Below are positions 11,844 through 23,308 of a DNA stretch of 64,000 bases, in pieces. Source of the DNA: Aquarana catesbeiana (taxonomy: Eukaryota > Chordata > Amphibia > Anura > Ranidae); NCBI RefSeq assembly GCF_042186555.1, contig NC_133331.1, positions 1,599,395 to 1,663,394 of the forward strand, written 5' to 3'. Position 1 is the first letter of the stretch; each line of letters begins with the position of its first letter. A model generated the notes under the pieces. The model searched no databases. It saw only the letters and a program-made list of their open reading frames with translations, and was not told where the DNA came from. A program made the position numbers and the translations under genes.

Positions 11844-12018
11844 TTTTTCAGGGGTTGGGCTTGGCACAGTATACAAGCTGTTTTACTACGCCGCAATTGT
11901 AGAAGGAGAGACCAGGCAGGTTTAAGGAAAGTGTATTATTTTACAGAAAATAAGTTAGAAATATTGATACATTTTGTAAGCAGCTTAAGTGGGCGGCAAT
12001 TTAGGAAGGACAGGTCAG

Positions 12019-12222
12019 GCCGGTGTTCATCAAAAACATCCGAGAGTATTATTTTACAGAAAAACAAAGAGAAATATTGTACTGGCTCAACACAGACAAT
12101 ATAAGCAGTTACACGCTATGCGTTCCTGTGCAATTCATGTGCTACTCAGTACGATTTTCAGTATGTTTTGTCGATTTTTGGAACTATACTGATTTATACT
12201 GATACATCCTCAGTGCCAGTGG
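12019..12222. other. Short unique-looking spacer
   Basis: AT-leaning sequence with no recognised element or supported gene. Confidence 0.4.
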
Positions 12223-12720
12223 CGGCCTGTCCATTAGGGGTGCACTGGTGCCCCCCCCCCCCCCCCCCCCCCCCATCCAATGTGTCCGGCCCCCTGATCT
12301 ACATGCAGGGCGCCGGACGCATGGATTCTAATCTGGCTTTTTTTTTTTTTTAAGCACATGATTAGAGCCAGAGGCTCTAATAAAAGGTTGGACTCGGGGC
12401 GCAGAGCCCATCCAGTTGTGTGACAATAGCGAATGAACATTGGCTATTGTAACACTGATTCTCCTTGCCGAAAGGAGATCTGATCTGATTGGCCACCAGG
12501 AGGAGGAGTGAGGAGATGCAGGGGAACCGGGAACAGCAGCCGCCTGCAGCCCAGAGAGATGCCACCCCTGCCCGCGAGATGGGGTAATTGCAGGACCCCG
12601 ACTGACTGACCAGGGAGGATGCCGCCCGTGACCCGGCCGGCCGACTGTTTCCCCTGGGGGGCGGGGTTTTGTGCCATCCGTGACCCGACTGGGCTTGTGT
12701 GGGTGGATTGTTTGCCAATT
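12223..12720. mobile_element. hAT-like non-autonomous repeat, copy 1
   Basis: Starts near CAGTGGCGGCCTGTCCATTA, then a poly-C run of about 24 bases. It shares GGACGCATGGATTC, the phrase AGAGCCAGAGGCTCTAATA and CCAGTTGTGTGACAATAGCG with 60424-60840. The right end was not defined. Confidence 0.45.
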
Positions 12721-12754
12721 CTGACACTTCTCCCCTACATGTAAAAATCAACTT

Positions 12755-12787
12755 TTTCTGCTGGAAAATTACTTAGAACCCCCAAAC

Positions 12788-12828
<41 letters not shown>

Positions 12829-12930
12829 TGTTTGTAGCAGAGACCCTAGAGAATAAAATTACGGGTGTTGCAGTTTTTTATGTCACACGGTATTTGCACA
12901 GAGATTTTTGAAACACAATTTTTTGGGGGG
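12755..12930. repeat. Interspersed repeat with (TA)n core; inverted partner at about 17875-18040
   Basis: ATTACTTAGAACCCCCAAAC, a (TA)n run of about 38 bp, then AGCAGAGACCCTAGAGAATA and CACGGTATTTG. The same words appear inverted in the right-hand copy. Confidence 0.75.
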
Positions 12931-14215
12931 AAAAAACATGAATTTTCATAAATTAAAATAAAAAACAAAACAGTAAAGTTAGCCCAATTGTTAATTTTTA
13001 GCAAAGGATGTATTGTTGATACTTTGCACCTTGAAAATCCAAGAACCGTATATATATATATATACTGTATATATTATTATAGACCTATATATTCCTATCC
13101 TCTGTATACATCACCTAGTGATGTGGTGCCTCCGGCTCCCTCTTCTTCCTAATATCTCCGCCCCTTTGTGGACATGACCCCCACTAACTGGCTTTTCATA
13201 ACAATAAAAAAAGAAAACATTGTATTTATTTTAATGACAAAAAAGCATCTAAAATATTCTAGTGAGAATGCACAGCGCCTTTTACTAAACCACGACCCCC
13301 CCCCCCCCCCTCTTTATTTTTAACATAACAAAAAGAAACAAATATACAAACATGAAATTAAAAAAGCACCTGGAATAGTTCTGAGCCCCGAAAGTTCCGC
13401 AATTCTTCGCAATTCTCTCCGACTTTTATCAGTCTTTCTGCGTTGTGTTGAACTGTATAAAGTTGATATTTTTCAGAAGTGTGGAGACATCTACTGGTGG
13501 TTTAGGGACATTACACCAATGTGATTTGGGGTCTCCCTCTGACTTCCCCTCTGGATGTGTGAGGCTCGTTTAGTTCCGAATCAAAATTTGGACAACATTT
13601 TCAAAATTCGGAGATTCGGATGTATCCAAATCCCCAAATGACAATAGTAATAAATTTAAACGAATCCGAAATAATTAAAAGAAAAATGTCGTCCGAAATA
13701 ACGAATTATCCAAATTCGAATTGAATTTGAATCAAATTCCAGAACAAATTACAAAATTAAAGCCGATCTCCTTCAAAGATTGTGGGGTTTATTTACTAAA
13801 ACCGGAGAGTACAGAATCCGGTGTCTCCCAGACATGTGCACTGCCGAGAAATGTGTTTTTGTTTATCGGATCGTTCGTTATGATCGGCATTGGTTATTCC
13901 GATCGCTTGTAACTTTGGATGCATTCGAATTCTTTACGTTTCATTCGTATAAATGCAGTATTCATTATTTCGGATAATTCGTAACTTCAGATGCATTTGT
14001 ATTCGTTACGTTCACTAACAGCCACATGTGAAAGGAAATTCCAATACCTATAATTTTATAGTTTATAACTATTATTATAGTTTTTATAATTATTTATTAT
14101 TAATAAGTAATAATTAAAAAAAACTATAATAATGGTTAATAATTTAACTATAATAGAAAATATCAAAAACAAAAGTATCCAAATGTTTTTATTCTTATTT
14201 TCGGATTTTCTAATT
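12931..14215. other. AT-rich repeat-like DNA without genes
   Basis: Contains poly-C near 13299, short TA repeats near 13050, and stretches of degenerate AAATTCGAATT-type words from 13560 on. No exon is supported. Confidence 0.45.
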
Positions 14216-14335
14216 TTCAGATTTTTGTTCTGATTTTTGGATTTTCTAATTTTCGGATTTTTGTTCTGATTTTTGGATTTTCTAATTTTCGGATTTTTGT
14301 TCTGATTTTTGGATTTTCTAATTTTCGGATTTTCA
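14216..14335. repeat. 36-bp tandem repeat, about 3 units
   Basis: TTTTGTTCTGATTTTTGGAT recurs with a 36-bp period. Related words continue at 14560-14860. Confidence 0.85.
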
Positions 14336-14636
14336 GAATTCATAACTTCAGATGCATTCGTATTCATTCCGTTCACTAACAGCCAAATTTGAAAGGAAAT
14401 TCCAATATATAATTTAATAATAATAAAAACTATAATAATAGTTATGAACTATTATTATTTATTATTAATAAATAATAATAAATTAAAATACAATAATAAT
14501 GGTTAATATTTTAATTATAATAGAAAATATGAAAAACAAAAGTATCCAAATGTTTTTGTTCTTATTTTCGGATTTTTCGAATTTTTGGATTTTTGTTATA
14601 CTTGATTTGATTGTAGCCGTATTAGTGCAATTGTGA

Positions 14637-14794
14637 CAGAGAAAATTGAGTACTGTCCGTGATACTTTTTTTATTTGCACTAACATACAATTTTTCAGGA
14701 CAATGTCCCCAGACACACCCCGAAAGCTTGTCCTGAAAAATTGTATGTTAGTGCAAATAAAAAAGGTATCACGGACAGAACTCAATTTTCTCTG
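14637..14794. mobile_element. Near-perfect 158-bp hairpin element
   Basis: The left arm starts CAGAGAAAATTGAGTACTGT and the right arm ends ACAGAACTCAATTTTCTCTG. Arms of about 68 bp pair almost completely around a short loop containing GTCCCCAGACACACCCCG. It resembles a foldback MITE or an end-paired DNA transposon remnant. A transcript would form a long stem. Confidence 0.75.
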
Positions 14795-14799
14795 GATTT

Positions 14800-15540
14800 T
14801 TGTTCTTATTTTCGGATTTTCATTCTTTCTGATTTTTTGGATTTTCAAATTTTCGGATTAAAGTTCTTTTAGAAAATGTGTTTTTGAACAAATTCGTCCA
14901 ATAATCTTTCCTTCATTTGGATGCTTCTGAATGAACGAATATGCCGAATTTTGACAAAAAAAAAAAAAGAATTCAGAACTAAACAAATTGCACGGGTCTA
15001 TTGTGTCTGGCAGCCAATCAGCTTCTGACTTCAGCTTCTTCTATGAAGATTTGACGATAAATCCTTGAAGCTGATTGGCTACTTTGCAGAGCTGCACCAG
15101 ATTCTGCACCCTCCAGGTTTAGTAAATCAATCATGAAGTGTATTGAAATATAACCGTCTTCAGAAATTCGAATTTCAAAAAGAATTGAATCGCATAAAAC
15201 AGAATAAAATAGAAAATAATATAATAGAAAAGAAAAGAATAGAATGGAATGGAAAACAATACGGGCGTCTTCCAAAATCTGAATTTCGAATAGAATAGAA
15301 CTGGCTTTTCTTCACAAGGAATTCGGATCAATTTGATATTATCAATTCAAATTTGATTTGAATGCTTCGAATCCATTGGAAAAATTTTGAATTGGGTGAA
15401 AACTAATAAATAAAACGAAACAAAATGAATTCTGTTATGAATGTGACAAAACAAAATTAGTAACATAACAAATTGATACAAAACTAAATGAAACAAACGT
15501 TTTCATTGTGCACATGTCTCTCCCCCTCCTGTTTAGTGCT
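14800..15540. other. AT-rich repetitive DNA
   Basis: Degenerate GAATTCGAAT-type words and an A/G-rich AAAATAGAA stretch at 15180-15260. No gene seen. Confidence 0.45.
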
Positions 15541-15542
15541 GG

Positions 15543-15770
15543 TTAGTTCAGTCCCTGTAGACCCTCCTGTATCCTCCATGTTCCCTCGGTCAGTCTTAGT
15601 TCTTTGCAGAGACGGGAAAGTCGTCTTCTTACACTTCTGAAGATTGGAAACACATCCTCTGTGTGAGAATTCATATTCTGTGTCTTATTGAAGAGTGAAT
15701 CTGCCTGTGGATGGTGCCGAGTCAGCAGGAGACGGTTCTGATCGGACGGATCGGGTCTGAGGAGGAATGT
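15543..15770 (-). CDS. Unassigned minus-strand open frame with splice-like borders
   Basis: On the minus strand an acceptor-like tract (cattgacattcctcctcag, ending near 15771) leads into an open frame containing DSLFNKTQNMNSHTEDVF and RRRLSRLCKELRLTEG, ending at a TAA at 15543. About 50 bp upstream is a donor-like CCATA|GTAAGTC. Joining the two in the long frame creates a stop, so a clean gene model does not result. No family is recognised. A 19-20-bp array begins about 130 bp beyond. It may be a fragment of a repeat. Confidence 0.15.
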   Translation of the reverse strand, partial: TFLLRPDPSDQNRLLLTRHHPQADSLFNKTQNMNSHTEDVFPIFRSVRRRLSRLCKELRLTEGTWRIQEGLQGLN

Positions 15771-15902
15771 CAATGAATAAAGGGCCATTGGAAACAGAAG
15801 ACTTACTATGGCAGCGAACACTCTCTTCGTTTTCCATTTTCTGGAGAAGCAAACTTAAGGTGGAACCTGAACCTGAACCTCATCTCCTGCCTAGCAACAG
15901 GC

Positions 15903-16822
15903 ACTCCTCCGGAATGACCCCCATCCTCCAGAATGACCCCCATCCTCCGGAATGATCCCCCATCCTCTGGGATGACCCCCATCTTCCGGGATGACCCCCA
16001 TCTTCCGGGATTACTCCCCATCCTCCGGAATGACCCCCCATCCTCCGGAATGAACCCCCATCCTCCGGGATGACCCCCATCTTCCGAGATGACCCCCATA
16101 TTCCGGGATTACTCCCCATCCTCCAGAATGATCCCCCATCCTCCAGAATGATCCCCCATCCTCCAGGATGACCCCCATCTTCCGGGATGACCCCCATCCT
16201 CCAGAATGACCCCCATCCTCCGGAATGATCCCCCATCCTCCGGGATGACCCCCATCTTCCAGGATGACCCCCATCTTCTGGGATTACGCCCCATCCTCCG
16301 GAATGACCCCCCATCCTCCGGAATGATCCCCCATCCTCCGGGATGACCCCCATCTTCCAGGATGACCCCCATCTTCCGGGATTACTCCCCATCCTCCGGA
16401 ATGACCCCCCATCCTCCGGAATGATCCCCCATCCTCCGGAATGATCCCCCATCCTCCAGAATGATCCCCCATCCTCCAGGATGACCCCCATCTTCCGGGA
16501 TTACTCCCCATCCTCCGGAATGACCCCCCATCCTCCGGAATGATCCCCCATCCTCCGGGATGACCCCCATCTTCCAGGATGACCCCCATCTTCCGGGATT
16601 ACTCCCCATCCTCCGGAATGACCCCCCATCCTCCGGAATGACCCCCCATCCTCCGGAATGACCCCCATCTTCCGGGATGACCCCCATATTCCGGGATTAC
16701 TCCCCATCCTCCAGAATGATCCCCCATCCTCCGGGATGACCCCCATCTTCCGGGATGACCCCCATATTCCGGGATTACTCCCCATCCTCCAGAATGATCC
16801 CCCATCCTCCGGGATGACCCCC
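15903..16822. repeat. 19-20-bp tandem array, about 47 units
   Basis: Units alternate between CCCCATCCTCCGGAATGATC-like and GGATGACCCCCATCTTCC-like forms in a loose higher-order order. Open frames on the minus strand (GWGVIPEDGG repeats) are array artefacts. Confidence 0.95.
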
Positions 16823-17024
16823 CCGGTCAGCTCTCTTTCTATGACACTGGTAAAGGCAGAAATGATGGGGCCCCCCACTGCTGCCCCCTTCTGGCAATCC
16901 GGTTCCCGGACCGGCCTGGAAGAAGTACACAGGATATTGAATTCAGGGAAATGTCATTATTCATTTTCTCAATTTCTCAACACAGGAAAAGCATCAATAT
17001 GACAGCCAGGCAACTAGTATTTGT

Positions 17025-17402
17025 CCGCAGAGTTCCCCATTACATCAGGGTCCACAGAGTTCCCCTCTACATCAGGGTCCGCAGAGTTCCCCTCTACATC
17101 AGAGTCCACAGAGTTCCCCATTACATCAGGGTCCACAGAGTTCCCCATTACATCAGGGTCCACAGAGTTCCCCATTACATCAGGGTCCACAGAGTTCCCC
17201 ATTACATCAGGGTCCACAGAGTTCCCCATTACATCAGGGTCCACAGAGTTCTCCTCTACATCAGGGTCCACAGAGTTCTCCTCTACATCAGGGTCCACAG
17301 AGTTCCCCTTTACATCAGAGTCCGCAGAGTTCCCCTTTACATCAGAGTCCGCAGAGTTCCCCTTTACATCAGGGTCCGCAGAGTTCCCCATTACATCAGT
17401 CC
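17025..17402. repeat. 27-bp tandem array, about 14 units
   Basis: The core CAGAGTTCCCCATTACATCA recurs every 27 bp with CTCTACATC and CCTTTACATC variants. The 9-codon period keeps several frames open (for example GNSVDPDVM on the minus strand). No start, splice or conservation evidence supports a gene. Confidence 0.93.
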
Positions 17403-18185
17403 CCACTGTCCCTTTTGTTTTTTTTTTTATCACTTTTATTTCTATCACAAGAAATGTAAACATCCCTGGTGATAGAAATTAGAAATAAGGGTGCAAGCTT
17501 TCAGTCACTTACTTGTCAAAATCCCTGCTGATGTCACTACTGTGAGCCGTGTAATAGAAGGAGGCGCCCCCATCCCTACACTAAACCATTGCACCCAGGG
17601 CAGCCATCCCTCTTGTCCACCCCATGTATCGGCCCTGACTGCGGGACCATAATAAAGGGCCCACCACAGGGGTAAAGACAGACCACCCGTGTAAATATAA
17701 AATGGTGACCTGTAAAGGCTTCTAAAGCTTCACCTATGGAGAGTAACATTTGTGTTGTTTGTCACCGTTACACGGATCTGCGCAATTTTAAAGTGTGACA
17801 TGTGTGGTATCGATTTACTCGGCGTAACCTTCACCTTTTATATTTTACCAAGAATTGGGTTTTGTATTGTGTTTTTTTCAATGAAATTCAAAAAAGTGTA
17901 TTTTTTCCAAAACAATTGCGTTTGAAAAACCACTTAACAAATACCGTGTGCAACCCCCCCCCCCCCCCCTATTTATTCTCTAGGGTCTCTGCTTAATATA
18001 TATATAAAATGTTTGGGGGATTCTAAGTAATTTTCTAACAAAAAATACAGATTGTTTTATGTAAACAAACGATGGAAGTTGTTACATACATTAAATATCA
18101 GCCCAGCTCTGTACAGCCAGGCCACACCCACTTCCCGCCACTGACCTATCAGAGGATGAGCTGACAGTTCTGGGAGGGAATGGAA
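17403..18185. other. Interspersed repeats, no gene
   Basis: Includes poly-T at 17420, a poly-C run near 17950 and, at about 17875-18040, the inverted partner of 12755-12930 (TTCTCTAGGGTCTCTGCTTA). Confidence 0.5.
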
Positions 18186-18498
18186 ATGATACTTTGTAAT
18201 CTTTATTATAAAATAAACAAAACTTTGAAACAGCCGAGAAATCTTCCCGTATTTCTTCTCTGTGTCATCATCTCCCCGATGTATTTATATCTATTATGGA
18301 ACATGACGCACGATCGTCTCCGCTTTGATCTGTGAGAATAGAAAGTGATCCTCCGCTCAGCGCTCATGTCTGCTGACACCGAGAATGAACGTTTATATTC
18401 TCTAACATCTGTGTGATCGGAGGGATGACGGCATCCGCGTATAAAACACGCATTAATGAAGGGAAAAACAACGATCGTACAACAATTAACACAATCCA
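18186..18498 (-). other. Possible 3' end of a minus-strand transcript
   Basis: Non-repetitive sequence with an AATAAA on the minus strand (TTATAATAAAGATTAC) near 18199-18210. An open minus frame across it has a Cys/Arg-rich composition and no family resemblance. It could be a 3' UTR or chance. Confidence 0.2.
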
Positions 18499-18499
18499 T

Positions 18500-19166
18500 C
18501 CATCCCTGTGCTGAGTTCCCGGGTCTGTACACCCGCTGTGCCCATTATGAGGGGTACCCACCATCCCTGTGCTGAGTTCCCGGGTCTGTACACCCGCTGT
18601 GCCCATTATGAGGGGTTCTCACCATCCCTGTGCTGAGTTCCCGGGTCTGTACACCCGCTGTGCCCATTATGAGGGGTTCTCACCATCCCTGTGCTGAGTT
18701 CCCGGGTCTGTACACCCGCTGTGCCCATTATGAGGGGTTCCCACCATCCCTGTGCTGAGTTCCCGGGTCTGTACACCCGCTGTGCCCATTATGAGGGGTT
18801 CCCACCATCCCTGTGCTGAGTTCCCGGGTCTGTACACCCGCTGTGCCCATTATGAGGGGTTCCCACCATCCCTGTGCTGAGTTCCCGGGTCTGTACACCC
18901 GCTGTGCCCATTATGAGGGGTTCTCACCATCCCTGTGCTGAGTTCCCGGGTCTGTACACCCGCTGTGCCCATTATGAGGGGTTCCCACCATCCCTGTGCT
19001 GAGTTCCCGGGTCTGTACACCCGCTGTGCCCATTATGAGGGGTTCCCACCATCCCTGTGCTGAGTTCCAGGGTCTGTACACCCGCTGTGCCCATTATGAG
19101 GGGTTCCCACAATCCCTGTGCTGAGTTCCCGGGTCTGTACACCCGCTGTGCCCATTATGAGGGGTT
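18500..19166. repeat. 61-bp satellite array, left block (about 11 units)
   Basis: The unit contains CATCCCTGTGCTGAGTTCCC, GGGTCTGTACACCCGCTGTG and CCCATTATGAGGGG. Successive copies are shifted by one base per 60-base line, giving a 61-bp period. It ends at GAGGGGTT, where a LINE 3' end joins. Confidence 0.96.
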
Positions 19167-19458
19167 AATTTTGTTTATTGAAAATCTTACAAACAACAAC
19201 TTATATACAATAAAACCATAATAAATAAATAAAACATATTTACAAAATAATTGAATATGATTCTACAAAACAAGAACATTATAAATGGTACAAACCAAAT
19301 TGCGCACAACACAATCCCTAGGGGAGAGCCAGACTAAGGAACATCACCGTCACCATGCATGGAGCCTTTTATCAAAAATATATTTCATCTTGAAAATCTA
19401 GGGGAGTGAATCAAGAATACAAAGAAAAGCCGCACACCCCGAGATCAACAGGCAGCAG

Positions 19459-22400
19459 CTACAGAGTCCTGATATTCCTCCACGCCCTTATCCAGGCCTC
19501 CTGCTGCCACCTGCCTTTCTCAAGACCCCGAATCTTCCCAACCTCACCCAGAATGTCCTGCACCACCACTTCCACAGGGAGGATTTTACTCCGTAAGGAT
19601 ACCTGACACCGTGCACTCCACGTGAAATAATGGACTACCAGACTAACTAAAAAAAGTGTTTCCAAATCATAATCCCGACAAGTCTGGAATGCCCCATACA
19701 CCCACTCTGCATAACTCATATGGGGGAGGAAGGGTATACTCAGAGCCCTCCCCACCCTCTTGTACACCTCTATATTAAAAGGGCATTGAAGTAGAAAGTG
19801 ATCCATGGACTCCACCACTCCTCCACACTCCACTCTCGGGCAGCCCCGATCACTCATGGAAAGAAACTTCAAGTTGCCCTTCACATATAGTTTTCCATGA
19901 AAGGCAAGCCAAGCCTGATCCCTAAACTTCATTGGGATTCTCTCCAAGTTAATCAATCGCAAACCCACCCCCAAAACCAGGCTTGGGCAATCCCTCAAGG
20001 CCAGTGGCTCGCAAAAAGCAGAGCTCATGATCCGCTTCTCAAGAAGTTTCCTTGGAAGAGATTTGACTTCTCCTGCTGTTACTTGCCACTGCCGAAGCAT
20101 TTTCAAACACGGGGCAACATAAGCCGGGAGCTGTTCATGCTTGACCCTCAGGCTTTTCACTGGCCCACCATTTTCCCAGTCTCGCAGAAAGGGCCTAAAC
20201 CAGGACTGGAAAATACCAACCCACCCAGGCGGTCTCTCTGCCAACATGTTACCAACATTGTACTTCACAAACATCAGAGAGAAAAAGACAGCTGGAAGAA
20301 ACAACTATAGATCCTGGTATAGAGAGAAACTGGCAAAATGCAAACAAAACTGACATACAGAAAAATCGGAATCAGGTAAGTCTTGATCAGATCAACCTTT
20401 TCCTCAAGGAAAGCTGCCAACCTTTCCAGCTTGCCACCTTGGCATCGGCATTCTCCAGCCTGTTCACCCAATTTGCATGACCATAGTCACCTGGGCCAAA
20501 TTCAATGCCTAGAACTCGAATTTTTTGTTGGGGCTCTGGGAAGTCATCCGGGAGAACAAAGCACTCACCTTCCACACCCATCCAGAAAGCTTCACACTTG
20601 TCCTGGTTGACCTTTGAACCTGATGCCTCTGCATACTGCCCTATCACTGAGACCACTTCCTGCGCCTCCGCAGTCCCAGAGATAAAAACAGAAACATCAT
20701 CAGCATAGGCCACAACATTCAAAGGAGGCTCACCAGCGATGCCCAAAGGTACCCCACACAATGGTCCACTCTCTAGCCTTCTAATGAAGGGGTCGATTGC
20801 AAACACATATAGCAGAGGACTCAATGGACACCCCTGACACACACCCGAGCCGACCGCAAAGGGCTGCCCGACCCAACCATTAACCAGAGGAAAGCTTTCA
20901 GCCCCTTTGTACAAAATCTTGAGCCAATCAATGAAACCCCCCTCCAGGCCATATTTGTCAAGAAGGAGCCACAAGTACTCATGATTAACCCGATCAAAGG
21001 CCTTAGCCTGATCCAATGTCAGCAAAAATTTACCCCAACCAGCAGCCCTACAACGCTCCAAGGCCTCCCGGACAGCTAACACCGCTGAGAAAGTGTTTCT
21101 ACCTTGGACCGAACAGTGCTGGTGGCGGGATAACAAACTGCCTGCCACTGGTGATAATCGCCAGAAGAAAATCTTTGCCAGTATCTTCCTATCGACATTA
21201 AGAAGGCTAATAGGGCGCCAATTCCCAATCATGGAAGGATCTTTACCCTTTGACAGAAGGATCACTGCAGATTGCCTCATGGAGGGAGGGAGAGAACCCT
21301 CATTCAAACAGCCATTAAAAACATCCGCAAGGTAGGGAGCCAGGATCGTTTTAAAACATTTATAGAACTCGGCTGTCAAACCATCTGGCCCTGGAGTTTT
21401 CTTGATGGCTAGTTTATCAATAGCCTGGATTACCTCATCTGCAGTGATTTCATCTGTCAAATTCATCAAAGGAACATTACTTTCCAGTCCTGGTGTAGAG
21501 TCCAAAAAACCCAACATCCTTGTCCGATCAAGGTTCCTTCCTCCCAGGAAATCGGCATAGTATGACCTGACAACCTCCAGGATCCCTGACCTAGACTTCG
21601 TCAGAGAGCCCGTACTGTCCCTCAGGCCATTGACCGTCTTAACTGCTACGCTCTGTTTACAGTTCTGGTAAGGGTCAGGCGAATGGTATTTCCCGTAATC
21701 CCTCTCCTGAACCAAAGAGGCGTGCCAGTCATATTGATGTCTCCTAAGGAGGAGCTTCACCTCAGAGATCGCCCCAGAATCTCCTCCATTCGAAACAAGG
21801 CGGTCAAGTTTCCTCCGCAAACGCTGGTAGGTGATATACTTATCTTGCTGCTTCTTTCTTCCTATGGCCTTGAAAAGCCCAACAGTCCGCTGTTTAACAA
21901 GCTCCCACCATTCTGACTTGCTGTTGCAAAAGTCTAGGATCGTTACCTGTGCTTGAAAAAAATCCTCAAAGGATTGTCTTACTCTCTCGTCTTCCAGGAG
22001 GGCCGAATTCAATCTCCAGATACCCCTCCCCCTAGGTGGCATGTCTGGGGCATTCAGAGTCACAGATAGAATACAGTGTTGAGAAAACTCCACTGCCCGA
22101 CACACAGGTGCCGAAAAAGCGGAGTCTCCCTTTAAAAAAAACCTATCTATCCTACTCTGACTACTACCTCGCTGAAAAGTGAACCCCGTGCTGTCTGGGC
22201 AGCGCTTAATGTGCGCATCTACCAGACCTGCTTCCCTAACTATCGCATTAAGAAAAAGGGTGTCATAGCCCAGCTTATCTCTGAAACCTCTCCTGTCTTT
22301 AGACCTAGTAATGGTGTTGAAATCACCTCCAAAGATAACCTGCTGGGCCGTAAAAAGAAAAGGCTTAATCTTTGTAAAGAGGCATTTCCTGTCCCACTTC

Positions 22401-22754
22401 GTCTGGGGACCATAGATGTTAATCAGGCGCAAGTCCTGCCCCTTCACAGAGACGTCTAAGACCATGCATCTCCCTATCTCTACCTCAATTACCCGCCGGC
22501 ACGTTACCATACCAGAAAAAAGGACTGCAACTCCGCTGTAAGGCTCGGCCGCAAGAGACCAAAATGAGGGACCACGTCTCCACTCCTTCTTTGCCAGATG
22601 TATATCGGCCAGACTACTCAGATGGGTTTCTTGCAAAAAACAAAATGTCAGCATCAAACTCGCTGAGCAAAAATAAGGCCATATGGCGAGCACTTACTGA
22701 TCTTAAGCTGGCAACATTAATGATTGCCACTTTTAACGGAGTGGGAACTGCCAT
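19459..22754 (-). pseudogene. LINE copy A ORF2 (endonuclease and reverse transcriptase), broken
   Basis: The start ATG at 22754 overlaps the ORF1 stop as TAATG. Visible motifs are FLQETHLS and FGGDFNTI of the endonuclease, SRIDRFFL, the reverse-transcriptase core (GPDGLTAEFYK, LLTLDQAKAFDRVNH, GCPLSPLLY and YADDVSVF), and a C-terminal C-x4-C-x8-H-x4-C knuckle (CPRVECGG to LLQC). Damage: a one-base insertion near 22636, a one-base deletion near 20404, a deletion of about 85 bp near 20283, and loss of the Asp in the endonuclease SDH motif, which reads SQH. The reverse-transcriptase core itself is open. Confidence 0.85.
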
Positions 22755-23308
22755 TAGGGTAGTTGAGGCAGCCGTTTCTTAGCCTGACTACTCCCTCTTC
22801 CTGGAGAACCAGCGCGCTTTGTTGCACCCTGGCACTCATCATCCATAGAGGATGCAGAACTGAATGAGTCCCATTCATCCTCATCATCATCATCAGACAG
22901 GACCTTAAACTTATTTTCTAAAGGCAAAATTTAGGATTTAAGGTAACTGAACCCCCTTTTTTCCTTCTTTTGCCCCTCCTCCTCCTATCCTCCAACCACT
23001 CCATATCATCCTTAGACAAACCAGACTCAATAGCCTCCCCACCCCTATCCTCCCCTTCACCCCCCTCCCCCCCACTCCCCCTTCCCTTATCTACCACCAG
23101 GCCAGCCTCTCCACCATCCTCCCCACTCCTCTGCACCCCACGATCCTCAATAGAAACCCTGCAGCGTCGGGGGAGGGGGGTTGGCACCACCCCTGACGCA
23201 CCTGCCTCAGCACCTCTTGCTGCCTCTGTAATTTCAGAAGACACAGACACAGAAGGATTGGACACATTTTTGGCAACCGATACCTTACCTACAGAAGACA
23301 TGGGCACA

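Noticed and set aside
9555..11925. Long open frames rich in IMVWGGGG and GDYGV
   Set aside because: They are frames of a minisatellite. Only the edges are true transposase sequence, and they do not form a gene.
15806..16878. GWGVIPEDGG repeat frames that look like a silk- or collagen-type protein
   Set aside because: Several overlapping frames show the same pattern, as expected from a 19-20-bp array; no signal peptide or exon structure.
17014..17482. 9-residue repeat frame (GNSVDPDVM / STEFPITSG)
   Set aside because: Both strands are open because the unit is 27 bp. It could mimic a mucin-like exon, but no splice sites frame it convincingly.
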